Below are positions 5,321 to 9,710 of a stretch of 9,710 nt of DNA, piece after piece. Made by a program: the position numbers and the translations under genes. The stretch is from Acidimicrobiaceae bacterium (GTDB taxonomy: Bacteria; Actinomycetota; Acidimicrobiia; Acidimicrobiales; RAAP-2): the NCBI GenBank assembly GCA_003152555.1, contig PMAL01000124.1, positions 4,553 to 14,262 of the forward strand. Direction: 5' to 3'. Every line of letters starts with the position of its first letter. Positions within the stretch are counted from its first letter, which is position 1. The notes under the pieces are model-generated. The model made no database searches and was not told the origin of the DNA. It was given only the letters and a program-made list of their open reading frames with translations.

Positions 5321-6838
5321 ATGGCCGTCATCGACCTGCAGGAATTTCTTCGCCTGATCCAGTCCGACTACAACGTGGTGCCACTGCACGAAACGTTGCA
5401 GCTCGACCGAGAGACGCCGGTGTCGCTCTATCAGCGATTCAATGAAGGTCGAGCGATTTTTCTCCTAGAGAGCGCGGCTCTGGGCGACGAGACGGGACGA
5501 TACTCATTCATTGGCCTCGATCGAAGGTGGCGGGTGACCACCAACGGCACGACGACGGTGGTCCAAGGAGTCGCATCCGGCGACATCGCCGACCAAGGCC
5601 CGCTGGAAGTATTACGTGCGTTGCTCGCCCGATATCGAACATTCTTGCCCGCGGATCTGCCAGATTTCTTTGGCGGGGCCGTGGGATTCGTCACCTACGA
5701 CTACGTGCGCCGGCTGGAGCGACTGCCTCGGGTCGACGTTGACGGCATGTGGCCGGACGTCGACTTCTCGTTTCCCGGTGCCGTGTTGATCTGTGATCAC
5801 CTGCGTCACTCGACGACCGTGGTCGTCAACGCTGTCGTCGAGTCCGGCGAGAATCCGCACAACGTGTACGAGACGGCGTCGGCGCAGTTGCGCGACATCA
5901 TCGACGTGCTGATAGCACCGCCGCCAACCACCGACGAGGCAACGGAGCGACTGGTCGCCACGGCGCCCACCGCAATGTCCACGATTGACATTCGCGCGAT
6001 TGCCGCCGGACTCTCAAATTTCTCGCAGGCCGACTACGAGCAGGTGGTGAGACGGGCCAAGGAGTACATCTACGCGGGCGACATATTTCAGGTGGTGCCG
6101 AGCCAGCAATTTCGCCGGCCCACCTCGGTCGATCCGCTCACCCTGTACCGCGTGTTACGCGCACTCAACCCGTCGCCCTACATGTACCTACTCGACACCG
6201 GCGCAACTCAAATAGTCGGTGCGTCGCCCGAGATGCTGGTACGCGTCCACGGCCGAGTCGTGAGCACCCGTCCCATAGCGGGCACCCGGCCTCGCGGCAG
6301 TACGCCCAAAGACGACGCGAAGTTAGAGGAGGAAATCCTGCACGACGAAAAGGAAATCGCCGAGCACGTGATGCTCGTGGACCTTGGCCGCAACGACGTG
6401 GGACGGGTGGCGGCGCCAGGCACCGTGCGCGTCGAGCGACTCGCGCACGTTGAGCGCTTCTCGCACCTCATGCACTTGGTGTCCCAAGTATCGGGCCAAT
6501 TAGCCGACGGCCTCGACGCGTTTGACGCCTTCAACGCGCTGTTTCCCGCCGGGACGCTGAGTGGCGCGCCCAAGGTGCGCGCGATGGAACTCATCGACGA
6601 ATTCGAACCGGTGCACCGCGGTCCCTACGGCGGCGCAGTGGGGTACTTTTCGCTGTCCGGTGACGCCGATTTTGCCATCACCATTCGCACCCTGTCACTG
6701 CGCGACGGCGTCGCGACCGTGCAGGCGGGAGGCGGGATCGTCGCCGACAGTCAACCCGACGTGGAGTTCAACGAATCCATCAACAAAGCCTCGGCTCCCC
6801 TGCTCGCACTCGAGATAGTCGATCCCCACGGCGCCTGA
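5321..6838 (+). CDS. trpE: Anthranilate synthase component I (TrpE)
   Basis: TrpE converts chorismate and ammonia to anthranilate, the first step of tryptophan synthesis. At 505 residues it has the normal length. The N-terminal domain carries 'LLES' at 48-51 and 'RYSFIG' at 60-65, the elements forming the tryptophan feedback-inhibition pocket in studied TrpE proteins. The chorismate-binding domain shows 'YAGDIFQVVPSQQF' (251-264), 'SPEMLV' (302-307), 'RPIAGTRPRG' (317-326), 'DEKEIAEHVMLVDLGRND' (342-359), 'FPAGTLSGAPKVRAMELI' (408-425) and 'QAGGGIVADS' (468-477), with acidic metal ligands near 345-348 and 482-485. The PIAGT version, alanine where PabB-type enzymes commonly have lysine (PIKGT), argues for TrpE rather than aminodeoxychorismate synthase. 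ATG 5321 is preferred over an in-frame TTG one codon earlier because it sits six bases after the -10 box. The following gene starts 129 bases on and is not a trp gene. Confidence 0.97.
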   Translation: MAVIDLQEFLRLIQSDYNVVPLHETLQLDRETPVSLYQRFNEGRAIFLLESAALGDETGRYSFIGLDRRWRVTTNGTTTVVQGVASGDIADQGPLEVLRALLARYRTFLPADLPDFFGGAVGFVTYDYVRRLERLPRVDVDGMWPDVDFSFPGAVLICDHLRHSTTVVVNAVVESGENPHNVYETASAQLRDIIDVLIAPPPTTDEATERLVATAPTAMSTIDIRAIAAGLSNFSQADYEQVVRRAKEYIYAGDIFQVVPSQQFRRPTSVDPLTLYRVLRALNPSPYMYLLDTGATQIVGASPEMLVRVHGRVVSTRPIAGTRPRGSTPKDDAKLEEEILHDEKEIAEHVMLVDLGRNDVGRVAAPGTVRVERLAHVERFSHLMHLVSQVSGQLADGLDAFDAFNALFPAGTLSGAPKVRAMELIDEFEPVHRGPYGGAVGYFSLSGDADFAITIRTLSLRDGVATVQAGGGIVADSQPDVEFNESINKASAPLLALEIVDPHGA

Positions 6839-6967
6839 ATCACGGGCCACGACCGCCTTGTGCGTACGTGAACGCCATACCCCTTCAAAGGGACCAACGA
6901 CCCTAGTCGCGCAGCACGACGTCGATAAAACTTGACCGTACGCTTAAATGGAAAAGAACGGGTCGAC
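6839..6967. other. Intergenic region between trpE and the flavoprotein gene
   Basis: This 129-base gap has no strong terminator: only a 5-bp stem with a 2-base loop (CCCTT-CA-AAGGG, 6882-6893) and no T-run after it. The 7-mer GCGTACG (6862-6868) recurs inverted as CGTACGC (6937-6943). A TTGACC at 6932-6937 resembles a -35 box, but no good -10 follows at 16-18 bases; TTAAAT at 6944-6949 is a weak alternative -10. A seven-codon frame starting at 6948 ends in a TGA overlapping the next gene's ATG. None of these is firm. Confidence 0.3.
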
Positions 6968-8458
6968 ATGAGCGAAGCACTTCCCCGTAACATTCGGGAG
7001 CAACCCTGGCTTATTCAAGGGGGCATGGGCATCGCCATTTCCGGTTGGCCGCTGGCACGCGCAGTGGCGCGCGCCGGGCAGTTAGGCGTCGTGTCGGGCA
7101 CGGCCATTGACAACGTTTTTGTTCGTCGCTTACAAGATGACGGCGTTGACGAGGACCTGCAACGCATCTTGGATAGTTTTCCCGTGCCGTCAGTGGTGGA
7201 GCGCGTGGTGGAACGTTTCGCGCGCGCTAAGCGACTACCCACCGAGCCCTACCGGACCCTGACGATGCTAACGCACCGCAACGTGGAATTTTCTCAGGAT
7301 GTGCTGGTACTCGCGTCGTTCGTCGAGGTGGCGCTCGCCAAACTGGGACACGACGGCACCGTGGGCATCAACCTGCTCACCAAGGTGCAGATCCCCACCG
7401 TCGCGACTCTCTACGGTGCGATGCTGGCGAACGTTGACTACGTGCTCATGGGCGCCGGAGTACCGACGCACGTTCCCGGGTTGCTCGAACAACTGGCGAA
7501 CGGACTACCGGTCGATCTCGCGCTCGCGACGCTGGGAACGGGCGTCGCCACAACGCCACCGATACTGAGCTTCGATCCCTCGCGCTACCAAGCCACCGAC
7601 TCACTTCGCCGTCCGAAGTTCATCGCCATCGTCTCGTCGCACGTGTTGGCGACGGCACTCGCCAAACGCAGTAACGGGCCAGTCGATGGGTTCGTAGTCG
7701 AGCGTCCGTCGGCCGGAGGGCACAATGCGCCGCCTCGAGGCACGATCACGCTTGACTCGTCAGGCAGTCCCGAATACGGTGCGCGCGACGAAGTTAACTT
7801 CGACGTGATGCGTGAACTGAACGTTCCATTCTGGATTGGCGGCGGCGTCACTTCGCCGGACCGGGTGAGCGAGGCGCGAGCACTGGGCGCCACGGGCGTG
7901 CAGGTTGGCACGCTCTTTGCCTACTGTCGCGAGTCGGGCATGGAGAGCGGTCTTCGAAAGAAGATCATCGCGGACGCACAGCGCGGTGCGGTAGCGGTAA
8001 ATACCTCCATGGTCGCCTCGTCAACGGGCTATCCCTTCAAAGTTGCCTTGGTCGCCGGAACGATTTCCGATGAATCACTCTACGAGCAGCGGGAACGCAA
8101 GTGCGACTTGGGGTATTTGCGTGACTCGTACGTGCGCGAGAACGGAAGCCTGGGATATCGATGCGCCGCCGAGCCGGTTACCGACTACCTGCGCAAGGGC
8201 GGACTGATCGAAGATACCGTTGGCTCCACCTGTCTGTGCAACGGACTCATGGCCACGTGCGGTCTCGCCCAGGTACGCAGTGACGGTCGTGTCGAGTTAC
8301 CGCTTGTCACCAGCGGGGATTTTGTCAATGAGATCCGTCTCGTGGCCAACGGTCACCCCGGCTACGGCGCACTCGACGTCATTAACTATCTGGCCCCGGG
8401 GCTCAATGATGAAACGCCCGTCGTTCACGGTCCCGCGTGTGCTCACGATACGCCATAG
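6968..8458 (+). CDS. Nitronate monooxygenase / PfaD-like FMN flavoprotein with cysteine-containing C-terminal extension
   Basis: This is a predicted FMN-dependent TIM-barrel oxidoreductase (496 aa) of the nitronate monooxygenase/2-nitropropane dioxygenase superfamily; the long form is close to PfaD-type enoyl-reductase-like proteins. The N-terminus 'LIQGGMGIAISGWPLARAVA' (15-34) and 'GQLGVVSGTA' (37-46) form the first barrel strands. 'DYVLMGAGVP' is at 157-166. 'PSAGGHNAPPRG' (247-258) has His252 at the position of the catalytic His in nitronate monooxygenases. 'IGGGVTSP' (290-297) and 'GVQVGTLFAYC' (310-320) bind the FMN phosphate. After about residue 365 comes an extension with Cys379 ('CDLGYLR'), Cys399 ('YRCAAEP'), Cys422 and Cys424 ('TCLCNGL') and Cys431. 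ATG 6968 is chosen over an upstream in-frame TTG (6932); AAGAACGGG lies five bases before it. The true substrate is unknown: nitronate detoxification or an acyl-related reduction are both possible. Confidence 0.85.
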   Translation: MSEALPRNIREQPWLIQGGMGIAISGWPLARAVARAGQLGVVSGTAIDNVFVRRLQDDGVDEDLQRILDSFPVPSVVERVVERFARAKRLPTEPYRTLTMLTHRNVEFSQDVLVLASFVEVALAKLGHDGTVGINLLTKVQIPTVATLYGAMLANVDYVLMGAGVPTHVPGLLEQLANGLPVDLALATLGTGVATTPPILSFDPSRYQATDSLRRPKFIAIVSSHVLATALAKRSNGPVDGFVVERPSAGGHNAPPRGTITLDSSGSPEYGARDEVNFDVMRELNVPFWIGGGVTSPDRVSEARALGATGVQVGTLFAYCRESGMESGLRKKIIADAQRGAVAVNTSMVASSTGYPFKVALVAGTISDESLYEQRERKCDLGYLRDSYVRENGSLGYRCAAEPVTDYLRKGGLIEDTVGSTCLCNGLMATCGLAQVRSDGRVELPLVTSGDFVNEIRLVANGHPGYGALDVINYLAPGLNDETPVVHGPACAHDTP

Positions 8459-8500
8459 TCTTCAGTAAGTTTGCCAGCAGTACTGTCGCACGAAGTGCAC

Positions 8501-8506
8501 AGGAGG
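8501..8506 (+). promoter_or_regulatory. Strong Shine-Dalgarno (AGGAGG) fixing the dehydrogenase start
   Basis: AGGAGG ends four bases before a GTG at 8511 and supports that codon as the start. It contrasts with the SD-free starts elsewhere in the window. A TACTGT at 8481-8486 could be a -10 box giving an approximately 18-base leader, but it has no clear -35. Confidence 0.75.
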
Positions 8507-8510
8507 AAGA

Positions 8511-9335
8511 GTGAACGATCGAGTGGTCGTCATCACGGGAGCGAGTGATGGCATCGGCGCCGCGGCGGCCCGGATTCTCAAGGCCCGTGGCGACCGGGTC
8601 ATCATCGTGGGCCGTTCTGAAGAAAAGACGCAGCGCGTTGCGTCCGAGCTCGACGCGCCGTTCTACCTCGCGGACTTTTCCAATTTGGACGACGTGAGAA
8701 AACTCGCGCAGCGACTTCAATCTGACCTACCGCGTATTGATGTGCTGGCCAATAATGCCGGCGGCGTAATGGGCGGGCGACTGCTCACCATTGACGGGTT
8801 TGAACTCACCATTCAGGTGAACCACCTGGCACCTTTTCTGCTGACCAGCCTGCTCCTAGACACCCTCATTGCCTCCAGGGCGACGGTCATCGCGACATCC
8901 AGTCTGGCCAATCGACGCGCGGGCACGCTCGATCCCAACGATCTCACGCTCGCCCACGACTACAGCGCTCAGGGTGCGTACTGCAAGGCGAAATTGATGA
9001 ACATTCTCTTCGCCCAAGAACTCAACCGGCGTTATCACGCTCAAGGCCTATCCGCCGCGTCCTATCAACCGGGCGTCGTGCGGACAAATTTCTCCAGCGA
9101 GTTTGGCGGCAATGTCGCGGTCCTCTACACGTCATTCTTGAAATACGTATTGCGCTCACCCAACAAGGGGGCCGAAACGTTGGTGTGGTTGGCCACGAAC
9201 ACGCCCGATCACGACTGGCAGCCCGGCGAGTACTACAAGGACAAGAAGATCTGTCGAGCCAATCCTCAGGCCCACGATGCGGCGTTAGCTGCCCGACTCT
9301 GGGACGCGTCGCGAGTGGCAGTCGCGATCAACTAG
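8511..9335 (+). CDS. Short-chain dehydrogenase/reductase (retinol-dehydrogenase-like SDR)
   Basis: This is a classical-type Rossmann-fold NAD(P)-dependent oxidoreductase of 274 residues. The cofactor loop 'TGASDGIG' is at 9-16, and 'GRSEEK' (34-39) after the second strand has an Arg that favours NADP(H). 'LADFSNL' is at 53-59 and 'NNAGG' at 81-85, with Asn104 in 'QVNHLAPFLLT'. The catalytic serine is in 'ATSSLANR' (Ser130/131), and Tyr157 with Lys161 lie in 'YCKAK'. 'YQPGVVRTNF' (185-194) follows. The pattern resembles the retinol dehydrogenase/WW-domain oxidoreductase-like SDR branch common in bacteria. The alcohol or ketone substrate is not deducible. The start is GTG with a strong Shine-Dalgarno. 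It follows the flavoprotein gene by 52 bases in the same direction, so a shared transcript is possible but unproven. A hairpin lies 15 bases after its stop. Confidence 0.9.
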   Translation: MNDRVVVITGASDGIGAAAARILKARGDRVIIVGRSEEKTQRVASELDAPFYLADFSNLDDVRKLAQRLQSDLPRIDVLANNAGGVMGGRLLTIDGFELTIQVNHLAPFLLTSLLLDTLIASRATVIATSSLANRRAGTLDPNDLTLAHDYSAQGAYCKAKLMNILFAQELNRRYHAQGLSAASYQPGVVRTNFSSEFGGNVAVLYTSFLKYVLRSPNKGAETLVWLATNTPDHDWQPGEYYKDKKICRANPQAHDAALAARLWDASRVAVAIN

Positions 9336-9350
9336 CTGCGAGCTGCCAAC

Positions 9351-9370
9351 GTCGCCAGAGCCTTGGCGAC
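9351..9370 (+). terminator. Hairpin after the dehydrogenase, possible terminator
   Basis: GTCGCCA (9351-9357) and TGGCGAC (9364-9370) form a perfect 7-bp, GC-rich stem with a 6-base loop, starting 15 bases after the dehydrogenase stop. No T-run follows, so it would be an atypical intrinsic terminator (such forms are reported in actinobacteria) or simply a transcript-end stabilising structure. Confidence 0.4.
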
Positions 9371-9380
9371 ACTCACCAGG

Positions 9381-9386
9381 TAGGGT
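9381..9386 (+). promoter_or_regulatory. Candidate -10 box (TAGGGT) upstream of the last gene
   Basis: TAGGGT fits TANNNT. It lies eight bases before an ATG at 9395 and about 115 bases before the last gene's ATG at 9502. If used, it gives a roughly 110-base transcribed leader containing one or two short ORFs. No convincing -35 is seen. Confidence 0.25.
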
Positions 9387-9423
9387 GACAACCAATGGCG
9401 CGAACCGACATCCGGAGGGTTGT

Positions 9424-9471
9424 ATGGGCGCTAACTATTGCACCGCGGCGCCGGGATTTTCGTCACTTTGA
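9424..9471 (+). CDS. Possible 15-residue leader peptide ORF
   Basis: ATG 9424 is preceded by GGAGGG (9414-9419) with four-base spacing, one of the best ribosome-binding sites in the window. It encodes MGANYCTAAPGFSSL before TGA. The peptide has one cysteine at position 6. It ends 30 bases before the last gene's start. A second frame, ATG 9395 to TGA 9505 (36 residues, arginine-rich), overlaps it and ends in an ATGA overlap with the last gene. Either could be a regulatory leader ORF, or both could be chance; there is no homology evidence. Confidence 0.25.
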   Translation: MGANYCTAAPGFSSL

Positions 9472-9501
9472 TGCTGCGAACCCTACGAAAGGAAGAATGC
9501 A

Positions 9502-9710
9502 ATGAACGAAACAACAATGTGGGGTCTCATTCACACCGAGCGCGCGCGACTCAGTGACACGCTCGCTTCACTCACGCCAGAACAGTGGGAGCACTTCACA
9601 TTGTGCAAGGGCTGGAACGTGCACCTCGTCGCTGGTCACGTACTGGCGGGCGCCGAACAGACCACGGGCGGCTTCGTGACCAGACTGGCGGCCAGTGGAT
9701 TCCGCTTTAA
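9502..9710 (+). CDS. Mycothiol-dependent maleylpyruvate isomerase/DinB-like protein, 3' end cut by window
   Basis: The first 69 codons of an open frame run off the right edge. The N-terminus matches the first helices of the maleylpyruvate isomerase-type, mycothiol-binding DinB superfamily: 'MWGLIHTERARLSDTLASL' (6-24), 'TPEQW' (25-29), 'LCKGWNVHLVAGHVLAG' (34-50). His46 in 'AGHVLAG' is at the position of the first metal-ligand His of this four-helix-bundle family; the remaining ligands would be beyond the window. Characterised members use mycothiol as thiol cofactor, but many paralogues have unknown roles. ATG 9502 has AAAGGAA (9488-9494) seven bases upstream. No stop is reached in the window, so length and full domain content cannot be judged. 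Confidence 0.75.
   Translation, partial: MNETTMWGLIHTERARLSDTLASLTPEQWEHFTLCKGWNVHLVAGHVLAGAEQTTGGFVTRLAASGFRF

Noticed and set aside
6948..6971. Seven-codon ORF (MEKNGST) overlapping the flavoprotein gene's ATG by ATGA
   Set aside because: Too short to distinguish from chance; no ribosome-binding site and no -10 box at leaderless spacing.
1..9710. Novel defence, mobile or biosynthetic system
   Set aside because: I looked for transposases, integrases, repeats, CRISPR units, toxin-antitoxin pairs, carrier-protein or synthase modules and unusual fusions. All genes belong to recognisable housekeeping or metabolic families, and no cluster logic joins them.

Overview
The window is a gene-dense, GC-rich (by eye over 60 percent) chromosomal stretch with nine complete or nearly complete protein genes, a tenth cut off at the right edge, and no gene-free gap above about 170 bases. 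I see no rRNA, tRNA, transposase, phage gene, CRISPR array or other mobile signature. The content points to an actinobacterium. There is a DsbA-like protein of the mycothiol-dependent nitroreductase (Rv2466c) type and the start of a mycothiol-dependent maleylpyruvate isomerase/DinB-type protein. There is also an actinobacterial-style acyl-CoA dehydrogenase, an actinobacterial-type peptidase E, and several gene starts that look leaderless with a TANNNT -10 box just upstream. An acidimicrobial lineage is a guess; the genus cannot be fixed from this sequence alone.

Layout, left to right. Positions 1-2537 hold three rightward genes: the 3' part of an AlkA-like DNA glycosylase, an M20-family metallopeptidase and the DsbA-like oxidoreductase. 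Convergent to them is a leftward acyl-CoA dehydrogenase (about 2560-3759). Divergent from that is a rightward peptidase E-like hydrolase (3869-4606). Its 3' end overlaps by 8 bases the leftward trpG/pabA glutamine amidotransferase gene (4599-5276). trpG and trpE (5321-6838) diverge from a 44-base spacer. Then come a long nitronate monooxygenase/PfaD-like flavoprotein (6968-8458), a short-chain dehydrogenase (8511-9335), a 166-base spacer with a hairpin, a promoter-like box and possible leader ORFs, and the first 69 codons of the mycothiol-dependent enzyme (9502 to the window end).

How the genes work together. TrpE and TrpG should form anthranilate synthase, the first committed step of tryptophan synthesis; TrpG may also serve as PabA in folate synthesis. 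No other trp genes are present. The other genes are housekeeping or catabolic: alkylation repair, dipeptide hydrolysis, thiol redox, acyl-CoA oxidation and flavin or NAD(P)-dependent redox. They do not make an obvious single pathway.

I found no convincing novel multi-gene system. The points most worth a second look are: a repeated leaderless-start architecture with exactly six bases between the -10 box and the start codon; the compact divergent trpG/trpE promoter built on it; a cysteine-bearing C-terminal extension on the nitronate monooxygenase-like protein; a one-cysteine active site in the DsbA-like protein; and a possible short leader ORF before the last gene.
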